A stretch of 64,000 nucleotides of DNA from Chrysoporthe austroafricana. Taxonomy: Eukaryota > Ascomycota > Sordariomycetes > Diaporthales > Cryphonectriaceae. The notes beneath the pieces were generated by a model that did not search any database, was not told the DNA's origin, and saw only the letters and a list, made by a program, of their open reading frames with translations. Where the stretch lies: positions 5,313,315-5,377,314 of the forward strand of contig JYIP02000002.1 of NCBI GenBank assembly GCA_001051155.2, read 5' to 3'. Below are positions 55,385 through 64,000 of this stretch, piece by piece; position 1 is the first letter of the stretch; the number at the start of each line of letters is the position of its first letter. Both the position numbers and the translations under genes were made by a program.

Positions 55385-57308
55385 AACAGGCCGTCATGGA
55401 GCAGAAGTAAGCGGCAGAGATAGGCCTCCTTCTACTCTGACTCGCTGGTCAGACGACAGAACTGATACTATTTGTAGGCGGCGACGTCGATTAGCAGCCA
55501 AAGCTAGGAGTCTTTGGCTGCAACCCTGTCCATCTGCACTGCTGAAGACACTGATAGAGAGAATGTTTGTGGGCGTAACTTCCGAGACTATTGAGACCGC
55601 TCTGACTTTTCATCACCACGTTCGCGTTCGCTCTCCCCGGGTCACAGCCCGCGAAAAGAGCGCCTGCCGAGTCCGCAGTACTTGCGTCTCCTGGAGCAAC
55701 TGGGTTACAGCCGTCGTGACATGGACACGGACTCCGAGGCTCACCTCGATTGCTGCAAGGAAATGGACATTGAAATGCTCCCAGATTCGGCCCCTGGCTG
55801 GATCTTATCCAGCACATATAATGGCACCAGCACCTCTACTTCTGACTCCACCGGCACTTCTATGACATCTACTGCACTGCATATACTTTACCTACATCAC
55901 GTTTCTAGTTCACGTACCCCATACACTAAGTTCCGAGGTCGTCATCACCAGAATCGAGAGCAGGACCACCTCGAATCTTGCCGCCGGCGGACCCCTCGCC
56001 TACGCCTTGCGCGGGACTGTTGGTCGATCAGCAAGAAGTGTAACCCCCCGGATCGCAAAGTTGCCGTCCTCATGGAGTTGATCAGTAAACTTAGCATTTC
56101 TGGACATCTTGCCAGCCCCATAAACACCGCACTAACGCCCCCTCCGAAGGTCAAGTCAATCAAGATCTGCGGTCGCCACCACGACGGAAACCAACAACAA
56201 GACATACTGAAGGCACAGTCCCAATCGCCACCGCATCTGCTCCTGGATCAGGGCTGCTCGTACGTCAGTCAATTCTGCATACCGCAGAAGGCAGCAGACT
56301 CGAAGACAAAGAAGACGCTCACCCACCATGTGACCCCGCCAGTGAGCGCGGCCCCCGGAAAAAAATAGCCGGGTGCCTCAAAATGGAAAAAAGGACGCTC
56401 ACATGACTTCCCTCATGGCAAAACCTAAGGCCAGAAGGCACAGCTCGGCTGGCAGAAAGCGGGACAGAGCCTCGGACAATATCGATGCTGACAACACCTT
56501 GCGGAGGATGACTCCACCCCAGGAAAAGATTCGGCTGATATCAACCTTCGAGCTGGCTGTCAGCACCCCCATTGGTGGATACAACTTCGACCTGCTCAGC
56601 CAGTCCGACTGTGTGCATCGCGGTATGAAACGAGAGAGATCTATATCAGACGATGGAGATGCTGAATACGCTGAATACCTGGATTCACAGAAGGTCAGAA
56701 GTACCCTCGGTCTCTGGAAATTGTTATTTAGCGTTCTGGTTCCTAGTAAGAAATATACGGCCGCGGAGAGCATCAAGCTGGGTATTGAGGAGCCAGTGGA
56801 GGGAGGTTCTGCACCCGGAACCGTATCTGTTCATGCCCTGTCTACTATCATTGCGGACGGAAGTGAGTCGAACAGCCTGACAGACGGGAGGGAGGGTGAG
56901 GTCGCTGCCTCGGAGAATCTCGCACAACCCGCATACACAACTATGGCTCCATCCTCCTATTCATCCACCATCACGGACCCGGTTGCAGCATTCCTCGAGC
57001 AGGTGCACAACCAGCAGGAAGATGTGAAGGTCAAGGATGATCGAAATGGCGCTCAAGATTAGGCGCTGATCCCTGCTTTTATTGACGAGACAGGTGGTGA
57101 GCGTCCGCTTGTTGAAAAGTACTTAGGAGACAGCGAAGACATAGCTCATGACTTCGGCGCCGATATCGAGGAACTGAATATCCTATCTGTTGCCCTAACA
57201 ACTACTCGAAAGGTGTGCTACTATGATATAGATTACGATTACGCTCCGCCATTCTATTCAATCGGTATCAGGAACTCTCTACCCATCATCATAGCATCGA
57301 AGAGCTGA
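55385..57308 (+). CDS. Possible multi-exon gene, unidentified, boundaries uncertain
   Basis: A candidate start MNNQQAVMEQ near 55375-55385 is followed by a splice-like GTAAGC...TGTAG and then KRRRRLAAKARSLWLQPC. Further on, in another frame, SPRSRSLSPGHSPRKERLPS and YLRLLEQLGYSRRDMDTDSE look coding (to about 56366). From 56373 a third frame reads MTSLMAKPKARRHSSAGRKR, LRRMTPPQEKIRLISTFELA and MKRERSISDDGDAEYAEYLD to TAG at 57060-57062. The same frame then stays open to TGA at 57306-57308 (ALIPAFIDETGGERPLVEKY). The TAG could be removed by a 60-nt intron at 57003-57062 (GTGCAC...ATTAG), joining FLEQ to ALIPAF. I recognise no family and could not build one consistent model; it may be a living gene or a decaying one. 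Confidence 0.35.
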
Positions 57309-58403
57309 TATCTGCATATTCATTGCGTGCACGACGTGCACAAATCATCGCAGTACGATCAACATACATGATCATCAATACCAATCAACTAAAGTGCACT
57401 GCACTTTGGCCACTTTCACAGCGTTGCCTGGTAACGACGAATTATCTTTCGGAAAATGAAATTGGGTTTGCTGTCAGTGCAGCATGCACAATAATCACCT
57501 GCTCTCAGAAAATGTAAACTGTAAGAGCTGCAAACATAGAGCCACAGACTGCACTTCCTGCGTGGAGTCGATGGATAGAGGATCAAATCGATTACGACTC
57601 CAGGCTACGAGCGCTCACATTGTTGTGTCAGGGACGTCAGCTCCGGTCTGGGGCTAAGGCTGGTTCTGGGTAGGCTAAAGGGGTAAGACGACCAGAATAA
57701 TGCCGACGACTATGACGAAGATTGTAGCTCGCTTTTGCCTGTCATCCATCAGGTAGAATTGACGAATACTCAGTTAAAAATACTGTACTGGGAAAACCGA
57801 AATCAATTATTCTTATTATATACACAGAGGGGCGCACGTATAGCAGCGCAAAAGCCTTATGTAGACTTAGTATATTAGAGCAGTCTAGTAATTTATATCT
57901 GCGCATTGTTGGAAGACTATATTCACTAGTGATTCGGAACCGATATGCCATCTTATTTCATCTAATTAAGTGATATTGACTAGCTTATACGGCAATGAAA
58001 CAACAACCTAGATTGCTACTTTACCAGAAGCGAGCCCACAGCGACCGTCCTGCATTACAAACTGGCCACGATCTTTCCGTTTCGCCACTACATCCGATAT
58101 CCCCGGACAAGTGAAACGACAGCCTACTTGCTATCTGTCTGCCTCTTCGCGAGCTAGCACGGCTTTCGCAGGCTGTATTCGGTCGTTGTGCTACGACAAC
58201 GACCGCTACCAAATGATATCGGCTGTGGCAGCTTATTTCAGTCTGTAGTTGATTTGCATCTTGTTTTCGAACCGGGAGGAGCAAGCAAGGGACCTGGTTA
58301 TCTACTAAGGCTGATGCAACCGAGTCAAGTCAGGCGGAAACACGATGAATTAGAGGTGAAGACAATAGTAGACGACTCGTAGGCCTCTAGCGGTACCCTT
58401 GCA
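57309..58403. other. Intergenic, no supported gene
   Basis: About 1.1 kb, AT-rich between about 57740 and 58010. Short frames on both strands carry no motif. It ends at the dispersed repeat. Confidence 0.45.
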
Positions 58404-58679
58404 GGTGCAAGAGCAAGAGGGGGCGAGTGGCGAGATCTTTGAGGCCAATAATTGGGCCAATGGCCCATTCATTGCTCAGCGTCCCGCTAGTGGTGCGGGG
58501 GCTGGGCAGCTATCTGGGTACGGGTCGGTTTAACATTAAGCATATAATAGTAAACGGCTGTGTAAACGGTTCTGGGCTTAGTGGATATGATTTTCAATCT
58601 TTCGTTTTTTTAATACATCTTGGAGATATAAGTTGGAAAGGGTATCCCTGGCTGACTTTTTATTCCGGACGGCTTTTGT
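58404..58679 (+). repeat. Dispersed repeat, copy A
   Basis: Related to copy B at 60753-60994 on the same strand. Shared words in order: GGTGYAAGAGCAAGARGGGG, GCGAGTGG, GGCAGCYATCTGGG, GGGTCGGTTT, AATAAGCATRTAATAG-like, GGAAAGGG, and CTTTTTAYTCCGGA near the end. Copy A has about 70 extra bases after GCGAGTGGCGAGAT, including the palindrome GGGCCAATGGCCC. Size, position and divergence suggest a transposon-derived element such as a solo LTR, but terminal motifs and target duplications are not clear. Confidence 0.7.
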
Positions 58680-59426
58680 CCATCCTTCGTCTGTCCTGGT
58701 GCCTATCATGCGGCCCTGACTTCATCTATGGATACCGGAACCACGCAGACATTCTGCTGTCCTTCAGGCTATGGCTTCTACCTTGAGATCGATGATCTTC
58801 GCACGGCAGACTTTCCTTCACAATGCACATCGACTCTCACAGCTGGCGAGACTCTGAACTGGCAGGGTATTTCCCAAATTTCGAGCTCCACGCGCTACAC
58901 TTGGGGGCCCTTTTCGTCTACGGTACAGGGCGGGACTGTCACGGTCTATGGTGTTCCAATTAAGGGGCTGAATATTGCCAAGTTCAGCGGTACCAGTACT
59001 GTCTCTAAAGCTCCTGAGCAAGGTAATGCCATCCCATCAGCGACACTTGCTGCCTCAACATCAGGTTCTAGCAACGAGTCTTCCAGTACCAATAGCTCGT
59101 TTGTAGGTCTCGAGGTCGGGATCGCTATTGGTGCGGTGATGGGCGTGGTTTTGTTGGGGCTTGCAGGATTTTTCATGCGGAGATGGATCAAGAAGCGACC
59201 CGGGCATCACGATTGGAACGCATGGGAAGGTCATCCGTCGATACAGGTAGCAGCGTTGACACGAGTTCATGTTGATTCGCTCAACCTAAGAGCCCACCAG
59301 AATCCCGGACCACCTATTGAAATTGGATCGAGTATGCACTTGGAAGTCACTGAGCTGCCTGTTGATGTAAATGACGGTCCCGGGCGAGGACATCGGGGTA
59401 ACATTTCGCATGCAGTAGAGTCCTGA
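58656..59426 (+). CDS. Single-TM surface-protein gene, probably lacking its 5' exon
   Basis: The frame is open from 58656; the first ATG, at 58728, gives 232 aa: MDTGTTQTFCCPSGYGFYLE, CTSTLTAGETLNWQGISQIS, a Ser/Thr-rich stalk (ATLAASTSGSSNESSSTNSS), one TM helix (VGLEVGIAIGAVMGVVLLGL then AGFF), a basic stop-transfer RRWIKKR, and a 75-residue cytosolic tail. This is the layout of fungal cell-wall-facing type I membrane proteins, but those begin with a signal peptide and more Cys pairs; neither is present. The missing 5' part would lie exactly where dispersed repeat copy A sits, so the repeat may have replaced it. After the TGA the frame stays open and reads RTLMAAAAAGDEAAVRLVVD then NGS before a stop, like one ankyrin repeat (59427-59527). 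Confidence 0.5.
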   Translation, partial: LFIPDGFCPSFVCPGAYHAALTSSMDTGTTQTFCCPSGYGFYLEIDDLRTADFPSQCTSTLTAGETLNWQGISQISSSTRYTWGPFSSTVQGGTVTVYGVPIKGLNIAKFSGTSTVSKAPEQGNAIPSATLAASTSGSSNESSSTNSSFVGLEVGIAIGAVMGVVLLGLAGFFMRRWIKKRPGHHDWNAWEGHPSIQVAALTRVHVDSLNLRAHQNPGPPIEIGSSMHLEVTELPVDVNDGPGRGHRGNISHAVES

Positions 59427-59527
59427 ACTGCCATTGAGCCATATGAATACGTTAGAACTTTGATGGCTGCCGCCGCGGCAGGAGACGAGGCTGCGGTGCG
59501 ACTTGTTGTTGACAACGGCTCGATATG

Positions 59528-60398
59528 AATCGGGCAGAGAACCTTAATAATTCACTTCTCATAGAAATAAATTGACCCGGAATCAACGAATATCGTTGCA
59601 GAATTAATATTATAATTGGATGAAGGTAATTGGGATAAGAATGGGTCGTCGGAGATTATGCCTGTGAGTTATAGGTCGGAAGACGAGGATCAATGGCACT
59701 TGAGGGAACGACGACGATGACAACGGCATGGTGGCAGCGGTCAATCTCTAATTTCTCTACTGTTGATGAAGAGCTTGCAGATACAATAAAACTTGCAAGA
59801 AGAGACTAGCAATCGATTGTTCCGCACAAGCGTATATTCCGGCGATCCATCATCCCCTGAGGCCATGTTTAGAAGATTTACGAGAAGTCTTTCTTACACG
59901 CCTCGCTTAACTAGGGAAAGGCTGCGGGGAATGTCAAATGAATCTGTCTCGTTGGCTATAACAGCCTTGTCTGCGTAATTGTCTCGTAGATTATTGAGCA
60001 ACTTATAGTCCAGACTTTCGCCTGCCCCGTTAGGCTCTCGGGCTTTATCAGCTTGCTGTCGCTTGCGGCGGCGTGCTCGCCTCATGAGTGCTCTAGAGTC
60101 TCGTCAGCCTCGAGCGCTTCAAATCACAGAGGCCTTACAAAGAAGTCTGAAAGTAGTGCAATAGGCCTGCAGGATCCACATGTACATAAGACATACGCAT
60201 AGCAGGGCTACAGAGCAGATGTAGGCCACAATAAGAATGAGTGACATCATGGCATAGGGCGGTGTTGCCCATGTATGCAGTGTCAGGGCGATATTTACAA
60301 TTGTTCAGTTCCATCGATACAACTTTCCCACCGAAGTACACATCACCATGCTTGACTAACTTACGAGTTAGTCTTAGCTTTATTAATTCACTTCGGAT
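59528..60398. other. Intergenic, AT-richer, no supported gene
   Basis: About 870 bases. Short frames on both strands (59793-60085) are rich in Arg and show no motif. No repeat found. Confidence 0.4.
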
Positions 60399-60635
60399 CT
60401 AAGAGCTGGCGTAGCTCTGCAACTTCTGGAATACACCTTCAAAACCATACTTCGCCGTAACCTCCTGCATCAGTTGAGGCCAATTCCCCGCATCACTTCA
60501 TGCTTGGCTCCGGCAAATTAGAGCACCTGCAGTCCAACAAAATGCCTTTCCTCATCACTTCGTTTTACGACCTGGAGCAATTCGTCGTGGGCTTGCTTGC
60601 GGCTACGCCATCTAGGAGGTCTTTAGGCCAGTTCG
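60399..60635 (-). pseudogene. Unidentified gene relic (C-terminal end)
   Basis: On the minus strand: RKQAHDELLQVVKRSDEERH then FVGLQVL, stop, FAGAKHE, a frameshift, then DAGNWPQLMQEVTAKYGFEG and VFQKLQSYASS, ending at TAG 60399-60401. The pieces follow one another at the spacing of a single protein, so this is a damaged C-terminal exon with at least one stop and one frameshift. I do not recognise the family, and the upstream part is lost. Confidence 0.5.
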
Positions 60636-60752
60636 CCGTAAATACTTATCCTGGGATCTGATCAGTACTGTATATCGAGATGAACACGGCTAGAGGAAAG
60701 TCTGTTTACAATTTTAAAGAATGTTTTCGAAACCCAGTATATCCTCTCTATA

Positions 60753-60994
60753 GGTGTAAGAGCAAGAAGGGGGCGAGTGGAGACGTATTTGTGCTAGCGC
60801 CTGGCAGCCATCTGGGCACTGAGGGTCGGTTTGACAATAAGCATGTAATAGCCATCCGTAGTCGGTTGTGTACGCTTGCTTAGCAGATGCGGTTTTCAAA
60901 TGTCCGTTCCTTTTTTCCTTTTTTCTAAAAAATAAATAAATCCTAAACTGGAAAGGGCACTTCTGGACCACTTTTTACTCCGGAACGCCTTTGT
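60753..60994 (+). repeat. Dispersed repeat, copy B
   Basis: The shorter of the two related copies (see copy A at 58404). It shares the start GGTGTAAGAGCAAGAAGGGG, the middle GGGTCGGTTT and the end CTTTTTACTCCGGA. Between about 60905 and 60945 it has an A/T-rich stretch that copy A shows in different form. No open frame of note. Confidence 0.7.
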
Positions 60995-61318
60995 TAGCTA
61001 TATTCAGCTATATTATTGCATTTCCATGCGGTGAGATTGCTGCAGCTCACATGACCCAGCTGCAGCGGGGCTGAGGGAGCCCATTCAGCTTGCGCCACAA
61101 CCCGTTTCCGCAAGATTATCGAACTTTGATTGTTCATCTCAAGAGCACTGAAGAAGACTGACTTCTGCCGCATTTCCAGGGCGTCTATTCGTACCTAAGT
61201 CCTTCAAAATTGTTCTGGATCCAAGGCGATATACATGTACAGTCTGCTGCGATCAAGCGGGTGACTAGTATAGGCGTTGAGCGAGACCAAGGGAACGACT
61301 GCTGCAGAGATTCCGTAG

Positions 61319-64000
61319 ATGAATCCGCACATACGATCGGCCATGTCTGAGTCTGGACCTGATCGCGAGCAGAGACTGCGTGGAGAAGCAGAGGGCAGAG
61401 CTGTCCTAGATCAGGCTCAAGAAGATGGAGACAACATTCCGAGGCACAACTTATTGCTTCCTGAAGATCAAGCCCTTAGGAGAGAAACAGACAACAGCTA
61501 CGAAGATGGTGCTGGGCTCAGGCGACAGGATAGCGAAGAGAAGCAGCGCTTACAGCAGCGCTTCAGCCAAAAGTTTATGGGTTACAATGTCCTCCCTCCA
61601 ACGCCGTCAATGGTGGAGAATCCGACAATCATCCGCAAGTCGATGAGGTCGTCCAGCCGGGATAAGGAAGGCAGCCGAGGGAGTCGGGAGGCTGAAGCCC
61701 GTTGGCGTGGCCGTTCAGTCAGTCCCAGTACAAGCATTGACGACGAAGACGTAAGCATCATTATCAAGGGTACCGCTCAACTACAAATCGGCAACGCTGT
61801 GTTCAGCGTCAAGGATGGTGCCGAAATTAACATTCGCTCCGGTGAAATCAAGCACCACGGTACTGGTCCCCCTCTCTCGAGATATAACGAGCAGCCGCAA
61901 GCCAGGCTCGTTCGGCCTACGACACGACCTCATTCAACTTCGTGGGCCCCGGTGCAAACGGCGCTGCCCCCGCCTTCGCCACTTGCGCCTCCCTGGTTTG
62001 GCTCTCAAGCCCGAGCGCCTTTGTCCTACGACCCGATCCGACCTCATATCGATTCCGGCCTCGCTGCATTGCCGGGTGGTGACCGCAGACTTCGAGACCA
62101 CTTCTACTTGGAGTCCCCCAAACGTCAGGTCCAGATGCAAACCACGGAAAAGAACTTACAGTCGCAGGATGCTATTCCTGATACGACAAGCTCAGACCAA
62201 TCCATCGGTATTGAAATCAAACAAATCTGGGAAGTCCAACGAGAGACTAGAATCGGCTACTCGTCCGGTCTATAGCACCTACGCACCCAACATGACCGAG
62301 AGTAATAGGACCACCAACATGGAGAGTAGCCACGAAAGTGGTATCGTCAATCCTGGCACAGTGACTTATCTCCCTACCGTTCCTATGGCTGAGAAAAGAG
62401 ACCAGTCCCTTATTCCTTCACCTAGAAGACAAAGCCGAGTGAGATTTTCGACCACAAAGACGAACCATAGCGACACTCAAGTCACGGCTCATACGACTAG
62501 AGCACCAAAGCAGGAGCCCACAAATTCCAAACAAACACCAAGAAGGCCCGCGGCGAGACCATCTAAAACCCTACCCGCTTCACCGCGGCCACAGGACGAT
62601 TCTTCATACTACGGCATCAGTTCGCATGCTCCAATCATTACTCCTGCTATTACGGCATCTCGTCCTAGGAGTCAAAGGCCGTCCAGCTACTACGGCTCAT
62701 CGAGAAAGCCACCGCTATCAACTGTATAGTACTATAGTTCTTACCTTTCCTCTCCCTCGGAAGGGCATTCAACGTCGTACGGTGTATACCCACCATCACT
62801 GCCTCCATCTCAGCCAGATTACTTTGGGTCAATTGGGATAAGGCCTCGCGACGACTCAGCCGTCCTTCGTCGTGCTCGTTCAAGCGCGATCCTAAATCCC
62901 TACGACTCAGAGAGCTGCGGTGAAGAGGACGGCATGTTAATACCAAAGCCATCACTAAGAAGGCGAAGGTTGAGTAGGTGGGAAGATCGAACACGTATGC
63001 CTCCGCCGCCACAACCTAAAGTAGAACATGGCTTCGCCGTGTCGCTACAGCAAGAGGTAGACCATGGCCCAATATCCCCTGGCCCCGAGCCTGACTTCAC
63101 GCCACTTGAAGCCGGTCCTCCTCCCATCAGCTCTAATGAAGGGGAAGCCCGAGGATCAGAGGTACCTCCAAGCCAGGATGATACCTTCTTGATAGGGATC
63201 CTGGAAAACAGGAATCCCAAGCGCGCGGTGGAGGGTAGAGCATCTCAGGAGCCAGGCCTAAGCACGTCAATGAGAGACATTAGACCTACGCAAGATGCTG
63301 CATCTGAAAAAAAGGACTCACAACAGGAAGCCAAGCTGCCCTTGAAGATTCAACGACATTTGGCAATTGACGATGAGAATCCCGTCGAGAATATTCCTGC
63401 TGCAACAGATCTAAAAGCTGGCCTCACCTCGGTATCGCCCCTCGTAAATATCACGGACTGGCTCAACGCAGGGGGAAATGGAAGCGTCCACGACAATTCA
63501 GCAACTGCACACCTTTCTCAGAAACCCAATGCCGAAGCACATTTTGGTCAATTTACGACCCGCACAGTCCTGGCAGCCCAAGACAAGTTCGAACCACAGC
63601 AGCATATTCCTGGAAGCACCATGAGGATCCAAGATACTCCCAAGTTTAAACACAAGGAGTAGGATGCTGGTCTTATTCATAAGCAAGCGCAGCCTGTACT
63701 AGACCGTAGCGATACGGAACGGTTGTCTCACGAATTGGATCCGGCAAATCTCTTTCCCGATATTACTCAATCCGTTTTGGGCCGCTACTCACCGTCTCTC
63801 GTGTCATCTACTCCGCCATATGGGTCTATCGAGGCTCATATATTAACTATGACGGGCTTCCCGGCTACAAACCAGCTGCACCACGCAGACGCCGACGCTC
63901 TGAGTGACAAGTATCGAGGGAGATCTGTCCTACATTCTTATCCTGCCCACGGTCTCGTTGATAATGAAGTCGACACCATTTCACTCAAGTCCTATACTGA
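61319..64000 (+). pseudogene. Large disordered-protein gene with two in-frame TAG codons, runs off the right edge
   Basis: Starts MNPHIRSAMSESGPDREQRL. A compact segment near residues 140-180 (DVSIIIKGTAQLQIGNAVFS then VKDGAEINIRSGEI) looks folded; the rest is Ser/Pro/Arg-rich and disordered, with repeated SYYG words around 62600-62720. Coding switches frame near 62208-62250, explicable by a 43-nt intron (GTATTG...GACTAG, giving QSIESATRPV) or by a frameshift. In the new frame TAG stands at 62727-62729, between LSTV and YYSSYLSSPS, and again at 63660-63662, between KHKE and DAGLIHKQAQ. The frame is clearly coding before, between and after them and stays open to the window end. CAG would fit both sites. 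The window's right edge cuts the gene. Confidence 0.7.

Noticed and set aside
55092..55865. 257-codon frame as a whole
   Set aside because: Only a small piece (after 55480) looks coding; the part before has no protein character and the frame conflicts with the better frame from about 55640.

Overview
The window looks like a filamentous ascomycete (Pezizomycotina) chromosome. Its genes carry short introns (about 43-220 nt, mostly 50-90) with GT..AG ends and CTNAC-like branch sites. The families present are typical of these fungi: a HET-domain protein, a UstYa/DUF3328 protein, a CYP504-like P450, a Pom33/TMEM33 protein, a PTEN-like phosphatase and a DUR3-type permease. Exon joins were made by hand from reading frame, family alignment remembered from general knowledge, and splice signals. 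Every model marked as joined closes to a whole number of codons unless stated.

Left accessory part (1-32.7 kb). This holds secondary-metabolism-type genes, several of them broken: a P450 cut by the left edge, an O-methyltransferase pseudogene, an MFS exporter (571 aa), a polytopic membrane protein of unknown function (420 aa), a large coiled-coil protein (1086 aa), an FAD monooxygenase (446 aa), an MFS fragment, a flavin-dependent luciferase-like monooxygenase (476 aa) divergent from a urea-type permease (689 aa), a decayed membrane-protein gene, an alpha/beta hydrolase (366 aa), a UstYa-family protein (318 aa) and a decayed short-chain dehydrogenase. There is no backbone synthase (PKS, NRPS, terpene synthase) and no recognisable RiPP precursor, so this is either the edge of a cluster or a mix of scattered and dying accessory genes.

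Middle part (32.7-46.3 kb). A stretch rich in low-complexity tracts carries a stand-alone RNase H-fold protein whose first catalytic Asp position is His. It is followed by a compact block of housekeeping-type genes on the + strand: a Pom33/TMEM33 homologue, a PTEN/TEP1-like phosphatase, a CYP504-like P450 and a small Cdc25/rhodanese phosphatase.

Right accessory part (46.3-64 kb). This has a HET-domain gene, a long stretch without a convincing gene, a glycine-zipper protein, a poorly resolved gene near 55.4-57.3 kb, a pair of diverged about 250-bp dispersed repeats (58.4 and 60.75 kb), a surface-protein gene that has probably lost its 5' end next to one of those repeats, and a large gene running off the right edge interrupted by two in-frame TAG codons.

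The main themes are (i) repeated gene decay through frameshifts and C-to-T-type nonsense changes, compatible with old repeat-induced point mutation but not proven; (ii) a divergent monooxygenase/permease pair that looks like a small nitrogen-scavenging unit; (iii) an orphan UstYa gene; and (iv) stop-free introns of 3n length that would be mistaken for coding sequence. No tRNA, rRNA or CRISPR array was recognised.
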